A stretch of DNA of 64,000 nt from Dryocosmus kuriphilus. Taxonomy: Eukaryota; Arthropoda; Insecta; Hymenoptera; Cynipidae. The first letter of the stretch is position 1. Each line of letters opens with the position of its first letter. The DNA is taken from NCBI GenBank assembly GCA_038277395.1, contig CM076191.1, forward strand, positions 93,244,822 to 93,308,821. Direction: 5' to 3'. Positions 23,832 to 36,155 of the stretch are shown here, piece after piece. The notes under the pieces were generated by a model, which saw only the letters and a list, made by a program, of their open reading frames with translations, did not search any database and was not told the origin of the DNA. The position numbers were made by a program, and so were the translations under genes.

Positions 23832-24112
23832 GGTGCGATGGTGGGGGTGTTTCATAAAAGGGGCTGGGGACGAAGTGTCTTATGTCCCCTAAACTCATAC
23901 CTATTCCTTTGTACGTAAGATTTGAAAAGAGCTCGTTGAGCTTGACAACTGAGCAATTAGCAAACTTCCAGACAAGACTAAATTTTCGCAAGAAACTCTT
24001 TGATAGGTTAACAAAAGACAAATATTCGCCTGCCCGATTTTTTGTAATTTACGCAACTCGTTTCACATATAGTACAAAGAAAAATTCTCAGATATTTCAT
24101 TCGAAAATTTTT

Positions 24113-25193
24113 ACATTCTCATCAGAGAAGGTATTAGATTTATGTAAAATTTGACTTTCGCGGATTTCATGAAATCTCCACGTTTTGAGACCCCCTGAGT
24201 CAGAAAAAACGGTTTTTTACGACCGTGTCTGTCTGTCTGTTGTCGTCGTTGTCGTTGTCGTTGTTGTCTTTGTCGTCGTCGTCGTCGTCGTCGTCTGTGG
24301 TCGCGATAACTTTCGAAAGACTAATCGGATTGGAGTGCGCTTTGGTACACTTTTTTATAGGGTAAAAAGAAAGGACGAATTCGTTAACCAGCGGTTTTTG
24401 ACAAACGGTTATGGTTTTATCCATCAAAAACGGTTTTTACAAAATCAAAAAATCCATTTTTCGGCTAAACTATGAGAGATACAAACAAAATGCAAGAAAG
24501 TAAAAGTATTCACCTCAAAAAAATCTATATATTTTGTTTTAACCGTTTTTTGATAAAATGAACGGTTTTTGTTTTAATCAAGAAAGCACTATTAAAATTA
24601 AGAAAGTCTGGTTTCCCGCCAAAATATTCAAGATGCAAAAAAATAGTTTAGAACAAAGTTGTTCAATTAAAAAAATGTCTATAAACTTTGTTTCAACCAT
24701 TTTTTGTTAAAATGCACGGTTTTTGTTTTAATCGATAAAACGTTATTAAAAATAAAAATTTTCAAATTTCCTGCCAAACTATGCAAGATACGGAAAAGTG
24801 ATAATAAACAAAGTTGTTCGCCTTAAAAATATCTACAAATTCTCTTTCTATCATTTTTTTTTGAGCAGACGCGTAGTTTTTTGAGTTATTCGTGAAATAT
24901 GTTATGAAATATAAAGAAAACCACTTTTCAGCAAAACTATGCAAGATATGAGAAAATATTAACAAGCAGGATTGTTCACCTTGGAAAGAGCTACAAAATT
25001 TATTTATAAGACTCATCGTTTTACTTTTAAGAATCGAAATCCTGTATTGTGAAAATTTGGAAAATCACAAAAAAACTTTACCAATCTACAATGTGTTTTA
25101 AAAAAATGTAATTATCGAGCGCGAAGCGCGAGTGCCAACAGACGCGCGCCCTAGGCGCGCTCATACTTCGCGCGAAGCGCGCGATGAGAATGT
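24113..25193 (+). mobile_element. ACATTCTCATC repeat element, copy 7, complete
   Basis: This is the clearest copy. It starts ACATTCTCATC at 24113 and ends GATGAGAATGT at 25193, an 11 bp perfect terminal inverted repeat enclosing 1081 bp. Inside are the conserved front block, a long GTC/GTT tract (24226-24298, including a GTC run), four roughly 150 bp sub-repeats and the hairpin cluster at 25115-25215. No transposase is encoded, so it would be non-autonomous. Confidence 0.85.
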
Positions 25194-25215
25194 GCTCGCG
25201 AAGCGGGCAGATTTT
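25115..25215. repeat. GC-rich hairpin cluster
   Basis: CGAGCGCGAAGCGCGAG, GCGCGCC-CTA-GGCGCGC, CGCGCG-AAG-CGCGCG and a last hairpin weakened by one change (GTGCTCGC against GCGGGCAG). Confidence 0.85.
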
Positions 25216-26924
25216 TTTTCAAACAGTTATTGCATTTGGTAATTTTTCGATTTTTAATATTTTCTCCACAGAAAAATGGCAAGTTTTCATAATCAGTTGT
25301 ACAGTTTAGCTTGGGTTTTATTAAATCAATTGAAAATATACATACATTCTTATGAGAAATGAAATGGGTAAACCGACTTTCGTAGTCCCATTTACTTTCA
25401 ATAAAGACTTCATGTATATTTTTGTATGTTTCTCAAATTGTTTTTTAAAAGTTGTACTTTGTATAATTTTTAGGAAATTACTTTTTTTAATTACTTTTTT
25501 ATTTTTTGATTCAGGATTAATACGTAGTTTAACAAGAAACACAGTCTTATTTAAAGAATAAGTGTGGGTGAAAATGAAGTAGAAAAGTATACAAATAACT
25601 TTAGTTTTACTTTTTTTAAATCCGGATTTCATTCTAATATTTTAAATCTGCAAAAAGTATAACTCAATATTTTCAACCCTTATAACCCTAATTGGGTGAT
25701 TTTGTTTGGTACTAAACATTTGACAAAAATTAATTCAAAAATAAATAAAGGTAAGATTTTCCACTTTTCTTTCAATTCCTGGTGGAAAATTGGTTTAACG
25801 TAAATACGCATAACTAAAACCATTTTCAAAGGAAAATATAAACAAATGCAATTAAAGAAAATTACAGAAAAGTAAAACTTTTGTCTACTATTTGAAAAAA
25901 TTTGTACATTTATGTACTTTCCTACTACTTTTTAAAACTTATTCATTTTATAAAACTGTTTTTATCGTAAAAACAAAATATTAATCCTTAAATGAAAAAT
26001 GAAAAATGAATATTTTTTTGTAAAAAATAGACAAAAATTATTAAAACAAAATTAGTTTTCTTACGTACGCAAACAATAACAGTTTTTTTAAATTTTTCAA
26101 AGAGGTGTCTTTAGAGTATCAAAAACGTACACGTCAAGAAAGAAATTAGGATATTATTAGAAACATTATTTTTAAAATTTTAAAAAAAATTTAGGAACAT
26201 AAAATATAAACATGAAAAATTTACTGAAAGTTGCTGCTGTCACCAGGGCCGTCCTAAGACATTTAGCTCCCGTGGGCTACTAAAAATAATGCGCCCCTCG
26301 TCATAAGATATGCATGCATATGATATTTTCTATTTCATTTAGAACATGTTATTTTTTTTTTCATGAAAATATTTCGAATAAAAATAGCTAGTAACTAAAT
26401 TACTAATAATAACAAAAAAAAGTATAACACCATTAAAAATAAATAACCTGGATATTGTCTAGATTTTTATCATTTTTAAAAAATTCTGAACTATATTTAA
26501 TTATGAATTTCTCATTAAATAAATATATTATATCGTTATAATTCATATGCTATATTCTTCTGCAATAAAATATTTCATTTGTTTTGCTTTATTGATTTTT
26601 CAAATAAACAAATATACACAACATTCATTTTTTTTTAAAATTAACTTTGCAGTTTTAACTTCTAAGATATATTTTGAGGACTAATTTTACAAATATATCA
26701 AATTTGCATTATCCATTTATGCCAAAGTGAAAGCTGTTTAAACAATATAAAAATATGTTAACAACATCAAAATTCGTGGCGGCGACTCGTCGTCATGTAC
26801 TGAAAACTGTACAATAAGTTATGAATTACCCATGAAAGAAAATACTCTGCCATTAAGGACAAATTTTGAATAAGAAAAAAAACACTACCGGGAATTATTA
26901 TCTGTAACATATGTAAACAGTGTT
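25216..26924. other. AT-rich DNA without recognised gene
   Basis: A frame of 103 codons (25632-25321, minus) is lysine- and phenylalanine-rich and looks like chance. A small GC-richer patch at 26230-26300 is unidentified. Confidence 0.5.
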
Positions 26925-27005
26925 GCCACTCTTTCTGAAAACCTGGAAAACCGGGAAAAGTCAGGGAATTTTGAAAGTCTGGAAAAGTCAGGGAAAAGTC
27001 AGGGA
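26925..27005 (+). repeat. CTGGAAAAGTCAGGGAA repeats
   Basis: Three to four imperfect copies of GGAAAAGTCAGGGAATT lie in 80 bp after GTTGCCACTCTTTCTG. A related decayed CCCGGTTTT-type stretch is at 59100-59215 in the other orientation. Confidence 0.7.
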
Positions 27006-27237
27006 ATTATGTATCGTTTCTGGAAAATAGAAAGTAACAGCATTATGTTAATAGCCTTATCTATTATCTGAAAATGCTATTCAATAATTATAAAATATGC
27101 CCTCTCTGAAAGCACATATGTAAGGCATGAAATATTTATTATTTTGGTTAAAATATGAATCCCCGCACAAACCGTAAAAAACTCAAAATTTTTTCTTTAT
27201 ACTCTTGAAAAGAAATTCTAAATAATTTCGACGAATA

Positions 27238-27374
27238 TCACGCTTGTTATTCCCGACGAAGTTTTGAAAAATAACTGAATGTTACTTGCGGTTGCTAGGA
27301 AGCAATATTACGAAACAACTGTCAATCAACATTGAGCTGTTTTTCAAAACTTCGTCAGGAATCACATGCGTGAT
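27238..27374. repeat. Inverted repeat with 46 bp arms
   Basis: Arms 27238-27283 and 27329-27374 share ACGAAGTTTTGAAAAA and end TCACGC / GCGTGA. The 137 bp unit looks like a small MITE. Confidence 0.75.
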
Positions 27375-27399
27375 AAGGATCAAAGTCACGTGTCTTTTG

Positions 27400-27540
27400 G
27401 AACTCGCGCTTCGCGCTCGGTGTTTAAACATACCCCTAAATTTGTGCGTCTGGTCTTTTCAAATTAAGGATCAAACATTAACCAATATAATTAGGTAATT
27501 ATGATTTTTTTATTGAAGGCCTTTTAGCATTCGATAGAAA
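27400..27540 (-). repeat. Fragment of the GC-hairpin repeat spacer
   Basis: ACTCGCGCTTCGCGCTCGG followed by ATCAAA(A)CATTAACCAATATAATT resembles 10305-10385, so it is a detached piece of the 9-25 kb repeat family. Confidence 0.6.
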
Positions 27541-28299
27541 ATTGGATTCATGATTTTTAATAATATTTTTCACAATTTAAACAAAAACTATATGTGCAAC
27601 AAAAAAAGTATAAAACTAGGACGCGCTAGCTGGTGGTCGTCGCTCTTTACGCTCCGATATTTTCATTTTATTTATTATTTAAAACTGATACACGGAGAGA
27701 AATCTTTCATTCTGAGCACTTGGAAAAATTCATGCTTCCAACATTTATCAGTGCTGAGAAAATTATTCTTTATTCTTTTATAATGTACTTTTCGATTAAA
27801 AAAATAAAAATTCAATTTTTGAGTGCAGGAAATTAATTTGGGCGGATTAAATATAAATATATAGGGGGTCAATCAATCTAGGCTCTGACTCTGCATGAAA
27901 CACCAAATCTAGCTTAGGTCCGGGCAGTAACCCAAAATTCAACAGCCAGAAGATGACGGTCAGTTGACTTCTATGCGGACCCAAAACAGATTTGCCTTCG
28001 CGATTTCTGCACGGGACGTTCCGGAAAATTAAATAAACCGCACATTTGACCAGTAAATAATGAGATTATTAAATTTAGCAGTGTCTATAAACAGATGTCA
28101 CAAATATTCAAATCACAGTCACAATTCATTGTTATTAACTTCTTCTTTGATAATTCTACTATCATTTCGAAAAAGCCTCTACATTTTGCTAACATGCTGC
28201 ACAAATTCTGCATTCTGCAGAATTTCTATAGAAATTCCGCAACTTTTTTTACTTGGGTATGGATTCAACGAGCAAAAAATATTGATAGCTTCGATGTTT
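27541..28299. other. Intergenic DNA, no recognised gene
   Basis: A GC-richer patch at 27870-28020 is unidentified. Frames here are short and unsupported. Confidence 0.45.
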
Positions 28300-29450
28300 T
28301 TTAGCGCGATATCAAAATTTACATCGTGAAAGCATTATTTCGGAAGTGAAAATACACATTTTTTTATATAGCCGTTATTTTGGCCTAAATTATCGTATCG
28401 GGACGTTTTTTTTTTTTTTTTTTCAAAATTTGTGAAATTGTATCAGTTTTGTCTGTTTTTTTTTAGATTTTTGTTTGGTCTAAAAACTTTTTAAGATAAA
28501 CTGGAAAATATTTCCCTTTTTCAAAATTAAATATCTCGAAAAGGTCATCTTCCATTTGCGCGAATTTCGGATGTGTATTTCAGGGCCAAATAAGATGTCT
28601 TTTTAAAAAATCGCAATGTGATCTTTTTTGAAAGCTGAAGAACTGCAAAAATTTTAAGCTGAAAAGACTGAGGAATGGAAAGAAGTTTAGTCAATTCACG
28701 CCATTCCTGATAGTCGCATATTTGGCAAGTTATCCAAGAGAATGATGTTAAAGGAAATGTAAATGAGGATAGTTCAATGTAAGGAATCAACAAACCTAAA
28801 TGGATTAGTGTTGATTGTTAATTAATATTTATGTCTGATTGTTATCTATTATAACTATATTGATTTTAGATGTCTAAATTACTCTACTTAAAAATTGTTC
28901 AATAAAAAATGTACAATATTTTAATTCAACTTAAGCAGAAGGTCAATTTATATTGATTCCATTGCTTATTTCTAACTTAAGAAATAATTAAGCACTATAC
29001 TTAAATGACCTAAAACATTAAGATACAAGCTCATACATAACGCTTATCAGGCTTAAGCATGTAGAAGTAGACATTTTCTTTGCGAGCCCATATCTCTGGA
29101 ACGGGAAAAAATGCCACATTACCGTTTGATAGAAAGGCAGCTTATTTGGCCCTGAAAACATATCCGAAATTCGCGAAAATCAAAGACGGCCTTTTTGAGA
29201 TATTCAATTTTAAAGAAAGATCTTTCTTTGGTTTTTCCCATTTGTCTCAAAAAGTTTTGAAGCAATCAAAAATCTGAAAAAACAGACAAAAGCTGATAAA
29301 ACTGAAAATATCCTACATTTTTTAAAAAACGTCCTGATGCGGTAATTCAGGCTAAAATAACGACCATTTGTAAAAAATGTAAATTTTCATTTCCGAAATA
29401 ACGCTTTTATGATGTAAATTTTAATATCACGCTGCGGGGCTTCAAAAACG
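28300..29450. mobile_element. Foldback element, about 1.15 kb
   Basis: Arms 28300-28640 and about 29060-29450 are inverted copies of each other. Shared anchors are AAATTTACATC near the outer ends, TTATTTCGGAA, CGTTATTTT and GGGCCAAATAAG near the inner ends. The arms differ at perhaps a quarter of positions, so the element is old. The loop (28640-29060) codes for nothing recognisable. Confidence 0.7.
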
Positions 29451-29834
29451 TTTTTCAGGAGAAAGAAAAAATACGTGTCGCATGAAATTTAATCCCGATT
29501 TGACAAATATTTGAGCAATAAAAAGCAGTATTGCTTTTGAGTGCATTTTTGCATTTAATTTTTCATCTTATATATTTAGAATCAAGAAAATCAAAAAATG
29601 TTAAACGAACTTTTTGTTCAGTATACATTTTCTCAAAAAATTTTATAACGTACTTCAAAAAAATCCTAAGAGCGCATTAAATTAATTTTTTTTTAAATAT
29701 TAAATTAGAAATAACTCGTAACTCGGATTTTTTTTCAGATGTTACAATAAAACTTTTTGGATTCAGTACAAAATTTTACGTACCAAGAAAAAAAGTTCCG
29801 CGGATCTATCATTGACTATGAATAAAAGAATTTT

Positions 29835-30020
29835 TCTGTGCTTTGAGGATAAATGTCATACGTATATATGTTACAGGCAAAGTCCAATGTGCCGTCAAAC
29901 TGCAGTCTGCCTGGTCCCTCCGCGAATTGACTGACCGGTGTCAGGTAAATTGCGAAGTAGCACTCTCACCTCGTACTCTGCCTGGTCAAATCGCGAAGTG
30001 CCCGACAGGCTCAGGTCTGA
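29835..30020 (+). other. Short GC-richer patch with internal repeat
   Basis: TCTGCCTGGTC occurs twice about 75 bp apart, each followed by a CGCGAA and a CAGG. Unidentified. Confidence 0.4.
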
Positions 30021-30179
30021 ATTGAATAATAAAGTTTGAAATTAAAAATCAATAATATTTTCATTTTTAAAGTAACTTCTACATTTTCTATGTATTGTTA
30101 CCTTTAGATTACATTTTTATAAAATATATTTGTATCATATATTATAGATAATTGACGAAAATATCTAATTACAATTTGT

Positions 30180-31150
30180 TTTATTATTTGATGATTTTTT
30201 AAATATTGCAAGGATTTTAAAGGAGTCTAGAGAATTTACACGGATTTTAATCAATTACGTCAAATTTTATAAAAAGTACACGGGATTTTAAATGATTTCA
30301 AAGATTTCGAAAATTTAAAAACATATCAGAGGACTTTCATGTATTCCAAAGTATTTCAATGGATTTCGAGGGAACTTCATGCATTTTAAGGCCTTTCAAA
30401 GTATTTTATGCAACTATAGAATAATTAGATGGCTATTTGAACATTTCCAATCATTTTAAAGTTTTCCAATATTTTTCAAAGAATTTCGTAAAATTTCATA
30501 ATACCTAAAGAATTTCTAGAGCATTTCAAAAATTGTTGAGGGTTTCCGATAAATTTAATATTGCAAGGGATTTTAAGAGACTATCAAAAAGTTTTAGGTA
30601 TTTTAAGTTATTTCCAAGAATTTCAAGAGATTAATAAGGTTTGAAGAAATGTCAAAGATTTTAAAAATATTTTTAATGATTTCAAGGGACTTAGGAATAT
30701 TTCGAATAATATCACAAGATTTAAACTATCATTTTACATTTTCAGAGATTTCAAAGGACTTTAGAGAATTTCCACGGATTTTAAGCGATTCCATCAGATT
30801 TTATGGATTTCAAAGTATTTCAATAGATTTTGAGGGATTACTATGCATTTTACGGCCTTTGAAAGTATATAATAAATCTTAAAAGTGATTCGATGGCTTT
30901 CTGAACATTTCCATTGATTTTAAGGGTTTTCAATGTTTTTCAAAGAATTTCGTGAAATTTCGTAGTACCTTAAGGATTTTTAAAGCAATTCAAAGATTTT
31001 CGAGGATTTCAGATAATTTTTAAGATTGTAAGAGATTTTAAGAGATTACCAAGGATTTTAAGGTATTTTTTAACTAACTCCAAATGATTTCAAGAAATTT
31101 CAAAAAGCTTTGTAATATTTTCAATAATTTTAAGAGATTCATAAATATTT
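30180..31150. repeat. Cryptic ATTTCAAAGGATTTTA-like repeat field
   Basis: Nearly 1 kb is made of short, drifting units of the type GATTTCAAAG, GATTTTAAG and ATTTTCAAAG with no exact period. The same texture appears at 17440-17680 and 20650-20900 (in the MULE arms) and at 53110-53370. Confidence 0.75.
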
Positions 31151-32225
31151 TAAACAAAGTACTACTATATTCAAAAGCGGTTATATTATTTTATTATAAC
31201 TTTAAACATACATGAAATCCTTCTAAAAACATCGATGATAATGCAAAAGCTTAGCGAATTACAACTTTTGATGAAGTTTGGTAATGAGTGTTATGAAAGG
31301 AATATAAAAACAATTAAATCAAATGATTAAGAACATCGGCGAATAAATTCTGATAGCATCGTAAAATTCTGTTCTGGTAGATTTCAATTTTTGGAGAGAA
31401 AATATTCAAAAAGGTAGACAAGAATTTTTGTTAACCTTAAGTAAATTATTGTAATACACACGGTAGAAAATTTATGGGAATTAAAACCCTTGAATGAAAT
31501 GCATTAATACGAGAGAAAATAATGTTTAATATGTTTTGCGTTAGTTATGTTGTTACCATGTTGCTAGTTATTACGTTTAAAATTATTTATAGGTAATTTT
31601 TTAAATTATTTTGAAGACCTTAATTCTGCAATAACCTGTACAAAAATTATTTCAGAATACTTTCGTTTCATTTGTGAGAACTAATTATAGAAAAAAGATT
31701 ACAGGAAAATATTAAATGAAAGTCGATGTAGGAATAAATAATATTAAAATTGAAGTATTGAAGAAATTAATACGATAAATAGAGAACATGTAAAGAATTG
31801 AAATAATTTACACCACTAATATATGTATGAAATCACATTAAAATTGTAATACTTATGAGAATCCTGTTTTTTAAAAGAATTCTCTGTTTAACAACGCTAT
31901 AATGATACTGAAATGTTATCAGTATATTTTATATTCATAAATTTTGTTTCATATAATTGTAGAATTTCATTTTTCATTTATTTATAATTTCTCTACTTGT
32001 TTTGTTATTTCTTCCAAATATTCTGATATTTGTAAGTTCTACAGTCGTTCATATAATGAGCAAAGTTAGTTTCATTGCAGCTACAGCTTAACATGCGAGG
32101 TATGGTTTTCGTCGGCTGGTGAAACGTGCCTACCTGTCTATTACGGATTACCTGAAGAAAATTTTCTTCACAGCGTTGCCACATAAACGAGGCGAGAACG
32201 TATAGCTGACACATATTTTAGAGGT
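31151..32225. other. AT-rich DNA without recognised feature
   Basis: A minus-strand frame of 69 codons (32214-32005) is cysteine-containing but shows no known domain. Confidence 0.45.
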
Positions 32226-32399
32226 GTGAACGTCATGGAGGCGCAAACGTGCGTGGTTTATGTACGGGGATGGCGACACTAGCGCCAGTGATATACACTC
32301 AAACTAGTAGGCCGATGTAGTACATAAAGAACTGCCGAAGTCACCTCCGGACGCTTTTTCGCTAAATAACGTTAAATGCCATCTAGAATCCATTTACAT

Positions 32400-32508
32400 T
32401 GAAAAACAGGCAAAACGTTCCCGCCTCCGATTTTGGAGGCGACAGCGTAATATATGAGGCGACTTCGTCTACTGTATATATATATCTTGGAGGCGACAAA
32501 GTACAGTC

Positions 32509-32539
<31 letters not shown>

Positions 32540-32600
32540 TATATTTACATATATATTACATATATATTACATATATCTCCTATACAGTTCAGGACACTCT
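32400..32600. repeat. GGAGGCGAC repeats and AT microsatellites
   Basis: Three GAGGCGAC motifs (about 32438, 32457 and 32493) alternate with TATATA tracts. The tract from 32515 onward is a long AT/CATATATAT array. CAGTCTATACATATATAT is shared with 8100-8125 in the opposite orientation. Confidence 0.7.
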
Positions 32601-34920
32601 CCCTATATATATTTTCATTTTTTTTAGGTTCGAGGTCAAGAGACTCGGTTGTGGTACGGTGACTCCATGATTAAGGCTAGATTTAAGATTCTCTAAATTT
32701 AAGTATTCATATTGTTCGTTTTTCTATTTTTTTTTTGTATCGACTCAAATTCGGCGAGACATCGAGGGACTACTTGGGATTCTGAGGATCATTGGATTAC
32801 TATTTGAAAACTGAATTACCGTGCGAGGCACAAATTTAAATCTCATACTCTCTCCTACTTATTTTCTAATTGATAGAAGGAAGGAAGTATCGTCACGAGG
32901 GAGACATCGAATAATTTTTGTGTAGTTGAAATCTTCACAGGAGGATTTACTGGTATTTAAAGACCATTGGAACATTCCCATGGGTCTTTTTAAGCTATTG
33001 AGATTGAGGAGAAATACGGGGAGAATAACATGCCTTTAGTCAGTACGGTACTGCTTCGCCCGCTACACACCCCGTCTTCGTAACCGGAACTCCACCAATG
33101 AAGAAGCTGAGAAAAGAAGGGGCATGCGAGGGGAAACCGAATTCCAAGCCGCTAGCCGCCACATTCCTTCTTCTAGACCGACCACCGCCGAGTACAGTAT
33201 TCTCGATTTTAAACCGTGTTGTATTGAGGCTAGAATAAAGAGTGTAGTAGATTGATATAAAATTTCTCAAGCGACGTCCTACTCACGTAGTAAGGCTGGA
33301 TTCAGGTAAGGCCTATATCTTTGATCTTTGACAACGATACACCACCCTGACATGTGGCTAAAGAAAAATTTGAGTTCTGATCTTTCTAACAGTTTGTAAT
33401 GGCGCCATGTCGAGATGGGATTCCGTGACTGGGCCTATATTGATTGTTTAAATGATGATTTTGAATTTTATGAATTGACTGGTAACCTGATTGTTTAAAG
33501 GATGATTTTGAATTTTTATGAATTGTAACCTGATTGTTTAAATGATAATTTTCAATCTTTATGAATCGTAGTCTGATTATTTAAATGATGATTTCGATGA
33601 TTTTTGTGAACTATATTCTGGTAGTAATTTTATTTTATCCTGTTCCGAAATTGTTGAACCGAGTCCAGAGTCGAGACCCCTAACTTTTGTGATTTCTCCC
33701 ATACTTTGCTTATGTTTTATGATTATTGTCGAGACGCCATAGTTTTTCTAGAATTGAGTTTTGAAGAATGAAACGCGTAATTTTCAACGCCGAAGTAGTT
33801 AATTATATTCGAGAGAATTTTTTTTTGATTATATTATTGTCGGTTATTCGTCGCGTCAAACATGCCGCCTGCTCTAGTCGAATCGTTACGTAATCGAATG
33901 TTTATTATTGAATAGAAGGTAGATTTTCCCGAATTGTATATTTTATTTTATCAGAAAATGTTCAAGTGAGTTGAGTATGAACAATTTTGTAAGAACCGAT
34001 GGATCGATTCGTTAGATTTTCGAGGGACCACGTGTCAGAATTTTAGGTTATGTCTCTCTTTATTGCGGATGAACTCGGGATAGTTTACTTTGGGATTTGT
34101 GATGTGATGTTGTTGCCAAGATTGGAAATTTTAAGTTGTATTTTTTTTTTTTTTTTGATTTAGTGTAGTTACCGAGAATTTGAGGCTACAATTATTGCTG
34201 AAGTATTGAAGTATTTAGAGAGTGCACTTGAACTGAAATTGATTACTCGGAAACGACGCCGGGGTCGGTTCGCTTGGTAGCCTGTAATTATCTGCTCCCG
34301 GATGTAGTGTCGAGGCTATCAATAATTTTTGGTTATCTAGTTTTGCTGTGTAGCGAACTCAATTTCGACTGTGCATTACGCAAACACGTTGTGAGGCTAT
34401 GTGAAGACGGTTACTGAATTCTTCTGATTATTCATTACGCCAATAAATTTAGAGGCTATGGGTAGAAATCAATCTTGGAGCAATTAATTAGATCTATCCT
34501 GAGTTCGCCCGAATTTATCAATTGACTTTTCGGTATGAATTAATTTTGAGTCAAATGTACCTTGGAGAAGATTTATCGATGGAGTTTTCTAAATTAACAA
34601 CACAGATTAACTTTGAGTTAATATATATTCCGTTTGACAAAAATTCGCTTCATGGAGCACCGAGTCGAGAATCTAGATTCTTTAAGTCTAGTTAAGGTTG
34701 AGAGTTAGATTATGATTTCGAATTTTATGAGACCGTCTCGCTATTATTTATATTTCCAATCCTTTGTTTTAGAAATACTAGAATTGTCAAGAATCGTCGA
34801 GAGTTGAGATATTATTGAGGAATCTCCAGTAATTTAATATTTTGTAAAGAGAATTTGTTTCTATTTCCTTGCCTATTGTCTGATCTACAATAAACTGTTT
34901 AATTTACTAAGAGATGTTCA
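32601..34920. other. Moderately GC-rich, gene-poor stretch, unidentified
   Basis: A 76-codon minus frame at 33270-33040 has no recognised domain. GAGGCTA occurs at 33225, 34182, 34312, 34393 and 34450. The stretch might be the untranslated or LTR part of a retroelement; I cannot assign it. Confidence 0.35.
33441..33615 (+). repeat. Tandem repeat, about 43-48 bp x 4
   Basis: Unit TGATTGTTTAAATGATGATT + TTGAATTTTTATGAATTG, four imperfect copies. Confidence 0.85.
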
Positions 34921-34934
34921 TTGCAGAATGAGCT

Positions 34935-35381
34935 TTATTTATTGTTGAACCTCTCAATTTCACATAAAAATTCTGGAGCATCTAAGTCGCTATTATATTC
35001 CAATGCTAGGCCTGTTGCACATCACTTAAGATCATCTTGCGGCATGATTTTTAAAGCGTGTCCATTTAAAAAACTTAATTCGGTTACGAAATCTTGCAAA
35101 GCAGTAAATCTATCATTGAGTTGTATCAGTATTATTTCTAAAACTTGACACATGTCTTCTTTTAGTAATGCACTTTCATTCATGGCAAACGAATCATCAG
35201 TAGCTTTCTCACGAGGCATATTTTCTATTTTGCGTCCTCTCTTTTCTGGAATGTGTATTTCAATATTTGTTGTTTCATCTAAACTGTTTGCTGAATTGTA
35301 AAGCGAATCGAAGAAACCATTTCGGTACTGTTGAGTTTCAGTTTTTGAGCGCTTATCATTTTCGCAGCATTTTTGCAGCAT
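34935..35381 (-). pseudogene. hAT-like (ZMYM1-like) transposase fragment
   Basis: About 148 codons resemble the segment of hAT-derived, ZMYM1-like transposases that lies before the C-terminal dimerisation region. Anchors are QLNDRFTALQD followed by VTELSFL, then PQDDLK, and after an in-frame stop near 35022 the frame continues LEYNSDLDAPEFLCEIERF to a stop at 34935. A RGRKIENMPREKATD block upstream corresponds to the usual R...R.N.P region. Neither the N-terminal zinc finger nor the C-terminal hATC region is present. It is an internal fragment of a dead element. Confidence 0.5.
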
Positions 35382-35454
35382 TTTTGACTTTGGGTTTTCT
35401 TTCTTGTAAAAGTATATTTACTTTATTTACCTTGCCTAATATTGTATCCCATAC

Positions 35455-35785
35455 TAATGGGTGCTCTCATAGTTGCCATTTACCGCCATAAACCAGCATT
35501 ACCGACCGACATGAGCGACTAGCAAATGGTGTACCGTTTTCGTAATCAATGGGCGGCCCCATGGTTACCCACAACTGGCACAAAATGCTAACTGATACGT
35601 ACCCCTATGGTCACCATTTCTCACCGTCCTGAAAACCGATCCTTCCCCAGTTGGTCCCGCCAAATCAAAATACACAATATATAGGAGTTAGTTCGCACCC
35701 GACAGGCGCTCCTATGGATGCGAATTCGACCGACACGAGTACTAACCAGTAGGCGCCCCTGTGGTTGCTACTTACCCGTAGACTA
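35455..35785. repeat. Degenerate GGCGCYCCTATGGTTGCC motif series
   Basis: Five diverged copies (about 35460, 35548, 35600, 35708 and 35752) of a motif like GCCCCTATGGTTACCA followed by ACC. Unidentified, GC-richer than the surroundings. Confidence 0.5.
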
Positions 35786-35974
35786 AATGGGCAGACCGTT
35801 TAGTTCGACAGGCGTTTTCCGCCAGTTCCGTCCATTGTATCCTCGCTAGTTCTTTCCAAACTCCATTCATACTTTTTTAGCGTTTCAATGATACATATAA
35901 TTGATATAATTGCAGGACCTGGGATAAAGAGAGAACCAGTCACCTTCCGCTTCCGTTTAGACGACTTTATCAAT

Positions 35975-36155
35975 TTAAGCGTAGATTCACACGCATTCAC
36001 ACCACCTCACAGAACATTGTAACCGCGTTTACACTACATGCACACATAAACCTGTAACATCAATACACACGCTCGCACAGACACTATACGAGACCGCCGC
36101 CCTGCTTACACTACTTGCACACTTAAAACGTAACATAGATTCACACACATTTAGA
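35975..36155. repeat. Imperfect tandem repeat, about 77 bp
   Basis: TTACACTACATGCACACATAAA (near 36028) recurs as TTACACTACTTGCACACTTAAA (near 36104), with CACACG/CACACAC flanks. Confidence 0.7.

Noticed and set aside
25321..25632. 103-codon minus frame
   Set aside because: Lys/Phe/Ile-rich composition expected from AT-rich DNA; no motif, no splice support.
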